Shown one piece after another: positions 22,395 to 33,550 of a stretch of 64,000 nucleotides of DNA. The stretch lies in contig CP136062.1 in assembly GCA_032622095.1 (NCBI GenBank), positions 224,640,578-224,704,577 of the forward strand, in the 5' to 3' direction. This stretch comes from Siphonodentalium dalli. Lineage: Eukaryota > Mollusca > Scaphopoda > Gadilida > Siphonodentaliidae. The stretch's first letter is position 1, and every line of letters begins with the position of its first letter. The notes beneath the pieces were generated by a model. It was not told the DNA's origin and searched no databases. It saw only the letters and a list, made by a program, of their open reading frames with translations. The position numbers were made by a program, and so were the translations under genes.

Positions 22395-22465
22395 CATGTG
22401 GAATAGCATCACTAAATTCACCCTCTGGGGACCTCATTCTGCAAATAACAGACACACTATATCCA
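22395..22465. mobile_element. Two-hairpin MITE, right-end fragment
   Basis: Only the last arm (AAATTCACCCTCTGGGGACC) and the terminal AATAACAGACACACTAT remain. Confidence 0.6.
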
Positions 22466-22544
22466 GGCTTGAACACACAGTAATCACATGAGATTTCAAA
22501 GAAATAAAATACTACATGGATTTTTTTTTTTTAAATGGGACATA

Positions 22545-22690
22545 TGTTATTGGTATGTCCGGATGATAACTTTAGTAAGTCTGAATCAAATTCCATACCA
22601 ATTTTAACCAGAGTTATGGCCCTTTATTGAAATTACCACGGTCCTATTTGGCCACGCCCAAGCAATGCTCTTGTTATTTTTTGGGTTTCA
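22545..22690. repeat. Dispersed intron repeat fragment
   Basis: Shares GTATGTCCGGATGATAACTT-type text, GAGTTATGGCCC and GCTCTTGTT with the repeat at 868-1325. Confidence 0.4.
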
Positions 22691-22744
22691 TCGATTGAGT
22701 TTCACCAGAGTATAATTGGGACCAATGATCTTTTGTCCATAAAA

Positions 22745-22850
22745 AGGCAGCAATACACAATTTGGTGATGCCAGCCCTCCATGCGGGATAGCACCACTAA
22801 ATTCACCCTCTGGGGGAACTGATTATGCAAATGACACACTATTTCATAGT
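22745..22850. mobile_element. Two-hairpin MITE, partial copy
   Basis: Carries the GATGCCAGCCCTCCATGCGG loop and the arm AAATTCACCCTCTGGGGG, then AAATGACACACTATTTC. The left arm is missing. It directly precedes the TAGGCC-ended element. Confidence 0.55.
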
Positions 22851-22868
22851 TTGGCAACCAAAGTCCCA

Positions 22869-23764
22869 TAAGGCCAAACAAAAAAAATGTTTTGATAATT
22901 CTCTGGCATAGCCGCGTCTGGAAAAAAGGCCCGCGTTGAACCATTTTATTACGATTTTCAATTTGACCGAAGCTGTCAAATGATAACACGAAACTAGAAA
23001 ACAGAAATTAGTTATGTTTCAAACATCGAATATGATAAGACATACAATGGTGTATGTGTTGGTATTCAAAAAGAGACACTAGGCAACGATAACTACCAGG
23101 TATATTGTCACCACAAGCTGCCCAAGTCAAATGTGTTCAAATATTTCATCATTTTATCAATTCGAAATGGTAGATAACCCACTTTTATTGCGGTAAACAA
23201 TTCTGAGATTTCCAATTTCGAGAACGCAAACCGGAAAGAAATATGGTGCGTATTGGCGATGTGTATGCTGGTTTAATATAATAGCTAGTATTTGAAGTTT
23301 TTATGGCTAGCATGTATAGTTACTATAGTATAGATGGATAAATATTAAAGTATATTAAAGTATATAGATAGATATAAATAGATATATACTATAAAAGGTA
23401 CATACATATATCAAATATATCAACAACAGTAAATTGAAATATACATTGTATATATATATCATTCTGGTAAATCCCTATATGATACTGTACGGATAGTACA
23501 ATGTCATATATTTATGTCATTCTTTATTTCAGATTTGATGTACGGGTAGTACAATGTGATAATTGGTCATTCTTTATAGTGGAATACATTAGTTTATATC
23601 AAAACAATGTTCTTACATTTTCTTAACCTGGGAAGGTATAATAACCCATGCTAACTATGGGCATTATCCCCATAACAATACAAAATAAAAATAAAACCCT
23701 CGCCCCCTCATCGATTCTCAAAAAAAATTGCCTGAGAATCAAAAAACTTTTTTTGTTAGGCCTA
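22869..23764 (+). mobile_element. TAGGCC-ended DNA element, 0.9 kb
   Basis: Imperfect inverted ends: TAAGGCCAAACAAAAAAAAT on the left and CTTTTTTTGTTAGGCCTA on the right. The same blocks occur in the same order, inverted, at 48743-47536. It contains a + strand peptide-like stretch at about 22995-23125 with VGIQKETLGNDNYQVYCHH, which is also present in the other copy with synonymous differences. The family is unidentified. Confidence 0.55.
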
Positions 23765-24009
23765 ATTCAGCCGACTATTGGGACAAGTGAATTTTTGGCA
23801 ATAATATATCCCATAATGTCAAAAGCACAAATGACGACTGATGCAGATGTTAGAACAATAACAGAAACAGAGCCGACCACAACAGAAAATACACGATATT
23901 CCATTACAGATATTTTGGAGCGACGATATAGGGACGTCGCGTTGATCTGTATGGTCAGATCTTTTATGATTTCTTCCATATCAAGTTGGCTGCGATGATT
24001 TCTATTTGC

Positions 24010-24110
24010 ATAGTCTCTGGAGCATTGATACAGTGGTACATGTACATAGATCCGATCTGAAAGAGTAATATACAGTGGTACATGTACATAGATCCGATCT
24101 GAAAGAGCAA
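24010..24110 (+). repeat. Two copies of a 53-bp unit
   Basis: CAGTGGTACATGTACATAGA followed by TCCGATCTGAAAGAG occurs twice in tandem. Non-coding. Confidence 0.8.
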
Positions 24111-24127
24111 TATAAAGTAGTGTTTAG

Positions 24128-24573
24128 ACAACCAAGTCTGCAAATAGTGTGTCTGTCATTTACAGAATGAGGTTCCCAGAGGGTGAAATTAGTGATACTA
24201 TTCTGCACAGCAGGCTAGCAACACCAAATTCACTCTCTGGGGGACCTCATTCTGATTAGGACTCATCTTCTGGGAAGTATCTATTGTCTCAAATTAAAAT
24301 TGTTTTTAGTTACTTCTTCCCTTCTGGGAAGTTTATATATCCCCTAATTTGCAGAAGATAAAATGCATAATCGAGGTGACTAATGGGTGAAAATCACCAA
24401 CATTAACTGGAGAACTTCAATCGGATCCTAGGACTCCCATAGCAGTTGAGGCCTAAGCAGAATGAGGTTCCCAGAGTGTGAATTTGGTGGCACAGGCCCG
24501 CAGTGCGGATAGCATTTCAAATTGCACCCTTTGGGTCCTCATTCTGTAAATGACAGACACACTATTTGCAGGC
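24128..24573. mobile_element. Two-hairpin MITE, complete 446-bp copy
   Basis: Ends AAGTCTGCAAATAGTGTGTC and the inverse at 24556-24573. The first hairpin is at 24163-24250 and the second at 24457-24545. The spacer has CCTAGGACTCCCATAGCAGT and a degenerate inner inverted repeat. It runs directly into the 129-bp array. Confidence 0.75.
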
Positions 24574-24594
24574 TTGCAGACGAGTCCCTTACAT

Positions 24595-25168
24595 ATGTTC
24601 CATTGAAATTTTATTACAGACAATAACACTAAGGCGTTCAGATGGCTGTGATATACCACCCATATGGTACCCCTCACAGACATGAGCAGACGACACTCAG
24701 GAATAGATCCTTCAATCTGTGTGAGGCTCACTACGGGTTATGTTACAGACGATAACACTAAGGCGTTCAGATGGCTGTGATATACCACCCATATGGTACC
24801 CCTCACAGACATGAGCAGACGACACTCAGGAATAGATCCTTCAATCTGTGTGAGGCTCACTACGGGTTATGTTACAGACGATAACACTAAGGCGTTCAGA
24901 TGGCTGTGATGTATCACCCATATGGTACCCCTCACAGACATGAGCAGACGACACTCAGGAATAGATCCTTCAATCTGTGTGAGGCTCACTACGGGTTATG
25001 TTACAGACGATAACACTAAGGCGTTCAGATGGCTGTGATGTATCACCCATATGGTACCCCTCACAGACATGAGCAGACGACACTCAGGAATAGATCCTTC
25101 TATCTGTGTGAGGCTCACTACGGGTTATGTTACAGACAATAACACTAAGGCGTTCAGATGGCTGTGAT
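24595..25168. repeat. 129-bp minisatellite, about 4.5 copies
   Basis: TTATGTTACAGACGATAACA starts at 24738, 24867, 24996 and 25125, an exact period of 129 bp. Each unit contains an inverted pair, CCTCACAGA and TCTGTGTGAGG, around GAGCAGACGACACTC. The GAGCAGACGACACTC hairpin also occurs singly at 30298-30362 and, weaker, at 48162-48238. Confidence 0.92.
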
Positions 25169-25169
25169 G

Positions 25170-25825
25170 CATCCGCTACGTTGTATGCAACTGCGATATT
25201 CTATTTTCAATGCAACATATGGCATAATGCATATATTATATAGCGTACATCATGTCGTTTCTTGTTTTCAATTGATAAAAGATGGCGGCTCTCTTCAAAG
25301 CGAAGGAAAATTAACCTGTATTTATGCCAATGAATTGAATGCAGACGAACACGATTCAGTCGACCAAGATTCAATCGCAAGTGGAAATTTTTTCTTCGTG
25401 GGTTGTAACCAGTAGTTGGACTGTTGGACTCACGACAAGATCGCGAGTATACGATTGATATCAAGCACCTTCATTTGGATTGAATCATGGACGTCTGAAC
25501 ATTCACAAAGTGTTAGTTGTTGGGATTTGACATTATCATAGAATTAATTTATAGATTCATTTGCAATATTGCATTTTTACCAATATCGAACTTAGTAATA
25601 GCTGCAATTATTAATTGGAAGCTCTGTCTTATAACACAACTTATGCTATAACATATATGGGAACAATGGATTGTGTCAACACAAAGTACGGACCAATGCA
25701 AAAGACTCGTCTGAATGCTGGACAATGGAGATAACTCACCGCCTGTTGTCTGAAAGTACCAGAAGATTCTGATGGGCCAAGACCTCCTGCCGATAGGTTA
25801 GTGAATATAGCTAAAATCGCCTTCA
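25170..25825. other. Non-coding stretch, nothing recognised
   Basis: Open frames of 85 codons on both strands coincide at 25158-25464 without any recognisable domain or conserved splice sites. Confidence 0.35.
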
Positions 25826-26175
25826 CACATTCTCCACGACTCGGCCTTTTCCGCTTCGCTCAGAAATAACCTCTTCCATAAATAGAAACCATATTCACGC
25901 AATGCTACAATACACAGCCATGGTGAAGGAGCCAAATTTATTCACTACATGGCTGTATAAACTTGATCATGTATTAAATAGTGATAAGTAGTAATAGATA
26001 GAAAAAATTAGTTCAACTTTAACAAATTAAGGCAAATCTCCCAGTCAAAAGACGTATTTCCGGTGGTATGCACATGATCAATCACATGATTGAAATATTC
26101 CGGCAGATATGGTGTCTATTTATGGGAGAGGTTATTTCCGAGTGAAGCGAAAATGGCCGAGTCGTTGAGAATGAG
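25826..26175. mobile_element. Inverted-repeat element, source of the 55-bp array
   Basis: The left end, CGACTCGGCCTTTTCCGCTT with AAATAACCTCTTCCATAAAT, is the inverse of the right end at 26105-26172 (TATTTATGGGAGAGGTTATT then GGCCGAGTCGTTGAGA). The right-terminal part recurs in the minisatellite at 26320-26870. Confidence 0.65.
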
Positions 26176-26319
26176 AGTGCATATATGTGAATGAAACAGA
26201 ATTTATTCACTGCATGACTGTACCAAACTTGATCCATGCATTAAATAGTGATAAATAGAAATAAATAGCAATAATTAGTTCATGTTTAACAGACGAGTCT
26301 CGCAGTCAAACAGAATAAT

Positions 26320-26870
26320 ATTATTTCCCAGTAGTATGCACATGATCAATCACGTGATTGAAATATTCCGGCAGATATGGTGTCTATTTATGGGAGAGGT
26401 TATTTCCATATGATTTAATATTCCGGCAGATATGTTGTCTATTTATGGAGGAGGTTATTTCCATATTATTTAATAGTCTGGTAGATATGGTGTCTATTTA
26501 TGGGAGAGGTTATTTCCATGTGATTTAATATTCCGGCAGATATGGTGTCTATTTATGGAGGAGGTTATTTCCATGTTATTTAATATTCCAGCAGATATGG
26601 TGTCTATTTATGGGAGAGGTTATTTACATATGATTTAATATTCCGGCAGATATGGTGTCTATTTATGGAGGAGGTTATTTCCATATTATTTTAATAGTCC
26701 GGCAGATATGGTGTCTATTTATGGGAGGGGTTATTTCCATATGATTTAATATTCAGGCAGATATGGTGTCTATTTATGGAGGAGGTTATTTCCATGTTAT
26801 TTAATATTCCGGCAGATATGGTGTCTATTTATGGGAGAGATGGGAGAGGTTATTTCCTTGTGAAAGCGGA
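26320..26870. repeat. 55-bp minisatellite with alternating unit types
   Basis: About ten units of ATTCCGGCAGATATGGTGTC plus TATTTATGGGAGAGGTTATT. Units ending GGGAGAGG alternate with units ending GGAGGAGG, giving a 110-bp dimer. The last unit returns to the transposon end text (GTGAAAGCGGAAATGGCTGA). Confidence 0.88.
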
Positions 26871-27096
26871 AATGGCTGAGATGTTGAGATTGCTTATTCA
26901 CATTGATATGTGACTGTTGGATCGACTGAGGCCGTCGACCCCACTACAGTCTCTGTGAATGAGAGGACACTTCCCTAACGGATCTGTGAACAGAGTGAAA
27001 TTTGGAGGAGGGGGATTCCAATGGATTTCCGGAAATGAGACATGGAATGTCTGCCCAACAATCACATAATACACACACATTTGACCACCAAAAGAT

Positions 27097-27625
27097 ATGT
27101 AATCGAGGTTCACGATTACATGGCTATTGGCATATAATCGCGGGAAGCACACAGGGTTTCTGACGGTGATAACTCTATAAAGAATGTACTTTGACGAAAT
27201 AACGGCAATTTCTATGAGAAATAGCAACACCACAATTGATCAACTCTGGTGAAATATAAGTCAAATTCTTCTATTGGGTGGGTGGGCCTGGGAAGGTTTG
27301 GGTTACACTCTTTAAAACACTTCTTCAAATATTTCCGTTATTCAGTTAAAACACTTCTTCAATTATCTCTGTTATTTCGTTAATAATAATTTCCTATTTC
27401 TATAATTTGCTGCATTTTTTATTCTGCTATTTCGCTGTATTTTCCTATTTTGCTTTTTCGTTGTATTTCATATTTCGATAATTCGCTATATTTAACATAT
27501 TATGGGATATGAGATTATATGATATCCTATATTCCGATATTCAATTGAACATCACGTGCCACCTGTGGTTGCGATTATATGCCAATAGCCATCTAATCGT
27601 GAACCCCGATTACTTATTGTTTGCT
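27097..27625. mobile_element. Inverted-repeat element with TAATCG arms
   Basis: The left arm includes TAATCGAGGTTCACGATTAC and GGCTATTGGCATATAATCGC. The right arm, 27565-27625, is the inverse (GCGATTATATGCCAATAGCC). The loop is AT-rich and non-coding. Confidence 0.65.
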
Positions 27626-27872
27626 ATATAATCCGTGGCGTATTGGCTGCAATGATGCACAAACTGTATTACTGGTAGTAGCGGAGTGACCGGAATAAGA
27701 TTTGGGTAAGGACTGTTCTAGTCGTCTTCCATCGAGTCGTTAGAAAAATATGTAAGGGGTGTAGATGGAGTCTGCCACAATGAATCAAGTCAGCTGCCAT
27801 GTTGGCTAATCCCAGCAGCCATATGGAGGTGCGAGCCATTATTCTGGCAGCAAACTAACAACACTTAGTTGT

Positions 27873-28327
27873 CAAGTCTGAGTTTAGTGTGTCTGTCATT
27901 GACAGAATGAGGTCCCCATAGGGTGAATTTAGTGTGCCTGTCAATTGCAGAATGAGGTCCTGAGAGGATGAATTTAGTGATGCTATCCCCCATAGCAGGT
28001 TAGCATCAACAAAATCACCCACTGGGTACCTCATTCTGCATGGCCTCATCTGCTATGGGAGACATAGACTCAGAATGAAGTTCCCAAATAGTGAATATTG
28101 TGATGTACACCCATTGCGAACCTCAATTATGCAATGTGTCGTCTGCCAATTTGGGGATATAGAGAAACTAACTAAAAAGAAATAGATTCCATGTGAAGAA
28201 GTTTTTATAGAAATTTGATTTGATTTGAAGATGAGGCCTATGCAGAATGAAGTCGTGGGTGAATTTAGTGATGCTAAATTCAACCTCTGGGGACCTCATT
28301 CTGCAAATGACAGGCACACTAAACTTC
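27873..28327. mobile_element. Two-hairpin MITE, rearranged copy
   Basis: Begins AAGTCTGAGTTTAGTGTGTC and ends CTGCAAATGACAGGCACAC. The left terminal repeat and first arm are duplicated (27895-27925 and 27935-27962), and the second hairpin at 28240-28305 has lost part of its left arm. Confidence 0.7.
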
Positions 28328-28986
28328 CGAGGGTCCCGATGGATTGATGAGGAAAAGAGTAGACCACTGACTTGCGAAATGAAAAAAGCCCCCCCCAATG
28401 GATACCAAATAGGCTGTGGATGCAAGGCGTCAAATGTGAAGTCTAACTGAATTTCGGCTAGGCCCTCGATTACCACGAGATCGTCGCATGCAAGGACAGT
28501 GATGACCATAATTCCGCAAACCTTTACCAGAAGATTCAGTAGAGCATGACCATCAGAAGAGAATGTCATTAACCTGTTGTACCATATGACTAACATTGTC
28601 CTGCAATTGATGCTCAGAGTTGCGGTCGTCTCTAGAAAGTGGCTGTGTGTTGGCTATCGGATGAGGAAGCGGTGATAACGCAAACACCTTTGTGAACGGG
28701 CAACTGAAACTCCTTGTCTCTTATTAGAACCAGAGAATGAAACTGCAGAATGTTTTCTCTGATGACTCAATGTAACTCCCTTGGAGCCAGAGTGGGATGG
28801 ACAATGTCAATACAGCTCTCTCTCGGCCGAGACCATGTCACACGTTTCTGCAATTGGTTCATGGTAGGTATATGGCCTTGGACTGATGCTAAGCCCCTGC
28901 GAACAGTGGGTTTTTGATCGAATCAAATGTCAACAAACTGAATAGTTCACAAACAAATCGAATATTTCATAATCTTGCTCACCGAA
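28328..28986 (-). other. Possible decayed coding sequence, family unknown
   Basis: Base composition is more balanced here than in the flanks. The - strand has long open pieces in different frames, for example a piece with LLNLLVKVCGIMVITVL (hydrophobic) and DLVVIEGLAEIQLDF. They are broken by stops and no splice-bounded exon is convincing. It could be an old retroelement or a pseudogene. Confidence 0.25.
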
Positions 28987-29750
28987 ACTAGAGGTGTGAC
29001 TGTCCCAATGGGACTACGGATACCCCCCTGTTTTAAAAATACTAAGATGTTTCACATGTCAGAAAACATTTAGTTAAAATAATAAAATAACAGTTCCCAT
29101 TGCAGGTGTACAACCATAACCCTAATCTTAAACCTATTGACCAAAAAATGTAGGAATAAAAGCTTGGACAAAATTATGTATGTTGCGAAAAAAATTCTAA
29201 GTCGAAAAAGGGGAATAACTCCACACAAAATATGTCGGACAGACGTCATAATCGTAGGTGCACAGGTTCCCATGGTACTAAATATCAGTGCCAAGATTAA
29301 AAAACATTGACCAAAAATTGTAGGAATAAAAGCTCGGACAAAATTATGCATGTTGCAAAAAAAGATTCTAAGTCGAAAAAGGGGGATAACTCCACCAAAA
29401 AATGTCGGACAGACGTCATAGTCGCAGGTGCACAAGTTCCCATGGTACTAAATATCTGTGCCACGTTTTTAAAAAATTGACCGAAAAATGTAGGAATAAA
29501 AGCTCGGACAAAAGTATACATGTTGCGAAAAATTTCTAAGTCGAAAAAGGGGGGATAACTCCAGCAAAAAAAGTCCGACGTCATAATCGCAGGTGCACAG
29601 GTTCCAATGGTGTTTGATGTCTGTGCCAAGTTTCACGGAAATTGATCAAAAAACGACTGAGAAAAACTCAGGACAAATTTGTGTCCACGGACGGACGACG
29701 GACAAGCTGACTCCAGTATACCCCCCCCTAACTTCGTTGCGGGGGGTATA
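28987..29750. mobile_element. ACTAGAGGTG-type element with GTATACCCCCC ends
   Basis: Starts ACTAGAGGTGTGACTGTCCC and ends in a small hairpin, TATACCCCCCCCTAACTTCG then TTGCGGGGGGTATA. The interior has three copies of about 180 bp containing GTCGGACAGACGTCATAAT. Other copies are at 59177-59785 (complete) and 32008-32092 (ends only). Confidence 0.7.
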
Positions 29751-30265
29751 ATGATAAGATAAAGATGTTTCTCGTTTCCGTCTGTATGTCAGAATTATCT
29801 ATTAAATAAAACACGTCATCTTTTTTTGTGAACGGTGGATCGACAACAAAAGACACCATTTCTTCAAAATATAGCAAACAATTTGGGAAATACACTTTTT
29901 GTTCACAGTAAATAAAAACTTCCAACATCATTAGTGTGGAATTCCACATAGATTCAAAACCGGAATAGGAGATGGACCATTGCAGAATAATGCTATCACT
30001 ACTTTCTCAACTATAAAATGGGGGTTTTATTAAAGGGCTTTCACCTGCACTTTCGCGGACGACATTACAGCTGTCACTGAAGTCAAAACTGAGTAAATAC
30101 TATCAAATAATGAAAAGATAATGCATCTAATAGCATGTATGAGCAGTCATGTGACGCATTGTTAAGTATCATTCTGTCAATCTCCAATTGAATTTCCATG
30201 GAATAAATTATAACTTAACTGTTAAATTCACGGTCGCGAAACAAGAGGGTTAGAACAGTTAAAGT
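29751..30265. other. Non-coding stretch, nothing recognised
   Basis: No recognisable coding region or matching repeat. Confidence 0.35.
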
Positions 30266-30267
30266 TA

Positions 30268-30370
30268 ACTTAACCCTTTACCCAACAAACCCCTTATAGA
30301 GCCCCACATAGACTGGAGCAGACGACACTCTGCAGTGCATGCTTCCATCTGTGTGAGGCTCCCTGTGGGA
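30268..30370. mobile_element. Truncated piggyBac-like MITE end plus GAGCAGACGACACTC hairpin
   Basis: TTAACCCTTTACCCAACAAA at 30271 is followed after a few bases by a hairpin GAGCCCCACATAGACTGGAG ... CTGTGTGAGGCTCCCTGTG. That hairpin resembles the unit of the 129-bp array at 24595-25168. Confidence 0.5.
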
Positions 30371-30382
30371 TAAATCTCTTAA

Positions 30383-30780
30383 TTAACCCTTTACCCAACA
30401 AACCGGCCAAAACCGGCCAAATAAAGCTTCAACAGCCTAAATTATCTTGGGTCTGTCTCAATAGAACCATACAAATATGGATATCATTGGAACCGGCTCC
30501 TTGACCACATTGTGATAGTTACAGTTAGCCCTGTGCCAATGCATTCTCTTATATATGCGAGTCGACCATAGGTCGCCTCGCATATATAAGAGAATGCATT
30601 GGCCTAAAAAAATCTTTTTTTAACACTTTTTACCATTTTTTCTTACATTCTTTAACAATTTTATAATTTTTAATGTGTTAAGCCAATGCATTCTCTTATA
30701 TATGCGAGGCGACCTCTGGTCGACTCGCATATATAAGAGAATGCATTGGCACAGGGTCCTTCTGTTGGGTAAAGGGTTAA
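30383..30780. mobile_element. piggyBac-like MITE carrying two hairpins
   Basis: A complete copy with TTAA at both ends, CCGGCCAAAACCGGCC after the left end, and two near-perfect hairpins at 30535-30603 and 30682-30752. Confidence 0.85.
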
Positions 30781-31064
30781 AACAACATATTGTGAAGGTA
30801 TACTTGCGAGAGTATCTACTTTTTATACTTTGCAGTAGTTGTGAATGTTCAAATATTACCGATCAATGCATTATGTTTGCGTTCACTGGTGTATTCATAA
30901 TTACTATTCGTTGTTTCAAAGTCGAATAGAATATCGAGGTTGAATCGAATAACAAAACAAATATCGAATAGTCACAGGGGCCTAGCTGATAGACCAATAA
31001 TATTAGCGTCTGACTCAAACTGAACCTTGTGCTTTGGCCTCAACTGCTATGGGAGACCTTGGAT

Positions 31065-31290
31065 CAGATTGAAGTTGGTGATGTTCACCTATTAGTCACC
31101 TCGATTATGCATTTTATCTTCTACAAATTAGGGATATAGAAACTTCCCAGAAGGAAAAAAGTTACTAAAAACAATGTTAATTTGAGACTATCGGTACTTC
31201 CCACAAGATGAGGCCTAAGCAGAATGAGGTCCCCAGAGGGTGAATTTGGTAATTATAGTCCGCTTTGCATGATAGCATCACTAATTTCCT
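31065..31290. mobile_element. Two-hairpin MITE, partial copy
   Basis: Keeps the spacer (CTCAACTGCTATGGGAGACC, then TTGATTATGCATTTTATCTT-like text) and the left arm AGAATGAGGTCCCCAGAGGG with loop. The right arm is lost after CATCACTAATTTC. Confidence 0.55.
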
Positions 31291-31689
31291 ATTATATTAC
31301 ATATTTCTTATATCGCATAGTGTATATGTCACTAGTGATGAATAAGCGTGTGGTTCGCAGGATACTTGGCATCGCACCAAACAATTTACCATGCAGATTA
31401 ATACTATTTCCAAAAGCCAGACATGAGACCAATACCAGACATTGTAAAATGATTGCTTTGTTCATTAAAGTTAGATTCTTGTCCAACTTCATTGCGGTAA
31501 CAATTGGCACAAAAACAAAGAAGTAAATTGGGGGCCTATATTTTTCATTGCCAGTCAGAGCACGCAATACTGTCGCATACTGTTGTGAAGCGGCTCAGCC
31601 AATGCTGTGCATGTATGCTTTTTGCATGCATTTTTCAGTTTCTTTTAAAGATTTTGATTTGTTAAAAAGGCAAAAGCTCTAGTTTTTTT

Positions 31690-31845
31690 GATGTGATATA
31701 AAAGATCTTCAACTCGCTATGTTGGGATATTTCGTTTGATAAATTTGAAAACTACTACGACTCGTTGTGAATCAGATTTATCAAACTCGTTTCCTAAAAT
31801 CTTATATCCCAACATAACAGGTTGGAGATCCTCTATATACCATAT
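31690..31845. mobile_element. Hairpin MITE
   Basis: Arms ATGTTGGGATATTTCGTTTG...TGATAAATTTG and inverse CAAACTCGTTTCCTAAAATC...TATATCCCAACAT. The end GAGATCCTCTATATA matches that of the hairpin at 20000-20166. Confidence 0.55.
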
Positions 31846-32007
31846 AGTTTAGTGGGCAAGATATCTTTGACTGAGATGACAAAATCATAGCACAACAATT
31901 TTTCTTTTAAAACCATAAATTACACTTTTATCCAGTGTTTTACCTGTCAATTTTTCAAAATGGAAAAATCCCAGTTACAACTGAAAACTTTTAATATAAC
32001 TATAATA

Positions 32008-32092
32008 CAACTAGAGGTCCCAGTGGGCTTGGCAGACAGACGGACAAGCTGATTCATATATACCCCCTATAACTTTCTTAGGGGGGAGGTAT
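32008..32092. mobile_element. ACTAGAGG-type element, internally deleted copy
   Basis: Has ACTAGAGGTCCCAGTGGG at the left and the terminal hairpin TATACCCCCTATAAC...TTAGGGGGGAGGTATA at the right, with almost nothing between. Confidence 0.5.
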
Positions 32093-32211
32093 AATGAGAC
32101 CATCTGTATTACTTACCTCTCACATTATTTGGCTGGGGGAGAAGTGGGTTGGGAATAGACGTATAAACTCAAACCGTATGTTGTTCTTTTATTTATTAAA
32201 CCATAACTCAC

Positions 32212-32328
32212 CTCTGGTTTGACAGAATTCGCCTCTTGTTTTATTTGGACAGGAACAGCTGAAGTTGTTTATCAATTTGTTACATGTTCCTCCATTTTGG
32301 CAAGGATTATTAGAGCAATAACCAATGT
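32212..32328 (-). CDS. EGF module 4 of the lectin-EGF protein
   Basis: A 117-nt exon, phase 1 at both ends, with acceptor CCTTTCAG and donor AGAG|GTGAG on the - strand. It encodes one EGF domain with six cysteines: YCSNNPCQNGGTC, then FSCSCPNKTRGEFC. It lacks the DVDEC start and the hydroxylation consensus seen in modules 2 and 3, so it should be a non-calcium-binding EGF. It is the last exon of this gene that I can identify. The next exon toward lower coordinates was not found. Confidence 0.88.
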
Positions 32329-32468
32329 CTGAAAGGACAAAGATCAATATGAATTCGCCAGGCCTCAAACTATAGTGCCAGACTTTTGCAGATAATAACT
32401 CTCCAAAAACGAGATTTCGTATATCAGAATCATTATGTAAACATTACTGTACAGTGGCATTACTGATT

Positions 32469-32556
32469 GGGAGACTCGCATATATAAGAAAATGCACTGG
32501 CACATGATCTTTAATGCTGCACCAGCGCAGCTCCCGCCATGGAATTTAAGGGTTAA
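32469..32556. mobile_element. Truncated copy of the third TTAA MITE type
   Basis: Begins mid-hairpin (GAGACTCGCATATATAAGAA) and ends CGCCATGGAATTTAAGGGTTAA-like, matching the right end at 19730-19789. Confidence 0.55.
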
Positions 32557-32856
32557 GCAAATATTGGATGCACTGCCGAAAATTAAATGGCTGAACTGTA
32601 TGACCTGTTATAACAGCTAATAAGAACAACACCATGTATGGCATAATACTCCCCCGTTCTCTTGTTTCAAATTGATTTTCACAAGGATATAAACAGTAGG
32701 ACTTATCATCTACAAGTCAATAAAACTAAAGGTTCTAGTCTATTAATCCTATTGCCAAAACTGTCAAAAATTAATCTATGTCATTGCAATAAATTCTCTA
32801 TGGAGTTTGTTGTATAAATATATATACATGTACTGACAATGATAAATTTTACTGAC

Positions 32857-32967
32857 CTATATCGCATAGATCTCCTTCAAACCCAGCTGTACAATTACAG
32901 TAGTATGTTCCGTTGGTGTTCGTACAGTTTCCATTGACACAAGGGTTATTAACACATTCATCCACAT
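32857..32967 (-). CDS. EGF module 3, calcium-binding type
   Basis: A 111-nt phase 1-1 exon with acceptor CTTTCATCAG and donor GATATAG|GTCAGT. It encodes [15 protein letters not shown] followed by YYCNCTAGFEGDLC: six cysteines plus the D-x-D-E lead of calcium-binding EGF domains. The stretch CTNTNGTYYC fits the C-x-[DN]-x4-[FY]-x-C pattern for Asp/Asn beta-hydroxylation. It is 111 nt long like module 2 and about 85% identical to it, so the pair arose by a recent exon duplication. Confidence 0.92.
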   Translation of the reverse strand: MWMNVLITLVSMETVRTPTEHTTVIVQLGLKEIYAI

Positions 32968-33550
32968 CTGATGAAAGGAAATGAGAAATGTTAAAGTGGT
33001 TTACTGGTTTATAATCTCGGTTGCATGAGTGTCTCAGGGGTATAAATATGGAAAATTTGGTTTCGATGAGCTAGCCCAAAATAAAGTTCTCATCCGGAAA
33101 ACTTTCCGCACGGACGCACCAACATTTGAGTAGATATGTGGCGATTGAGTTATGGGGCTAAAATAGTTAGGTGTCTACAAATTTTAAGTGGCTATCAAGT
33201 AGTTGATTTTGATAGAATTCAGATTATGGAATCAGAACATGTAGGATTTATAGCATAATTTCTCAGGGTATCAATATTCTTCAAGTAATATGGAAAACAT
33301 TGCTGAAAATCTCAGAACTTTATAATCTGTTATAGCATCTAACAAGAGCATAATACTCCTGTTGGCTTCCTTCAAATTTATTTTTACAAGGATAACTATA
33401 AACATTTGGGGGCTATCATCAGAAAATAAACACTAAAGTTTCTAAGTCAATGAAATCCCAATGCCAAACTGTCGAAAATGAAATTTTTGTCATTGTCATA
33501 AATACTAGGTGTATAAAGATATTGATTGATAATGATATATCTGTACTGAC

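Noticed and set aside
26898-27233. A 111-codon - strand frame, and a + strand reading with GGGGFQWISGNETWN resembling a lectin loop
   Set aside because: The + reading is only about 35 codons, lacks splice sites and has no cysteine pattern. The - frame overlaps an inverted-repeat element.
29070-29629. Frames of 110-121 codons on the - strand
   Set aside because: They follow the internal repetition of the ACTAGAGG element and recur at 59260-59541 for the same reason.
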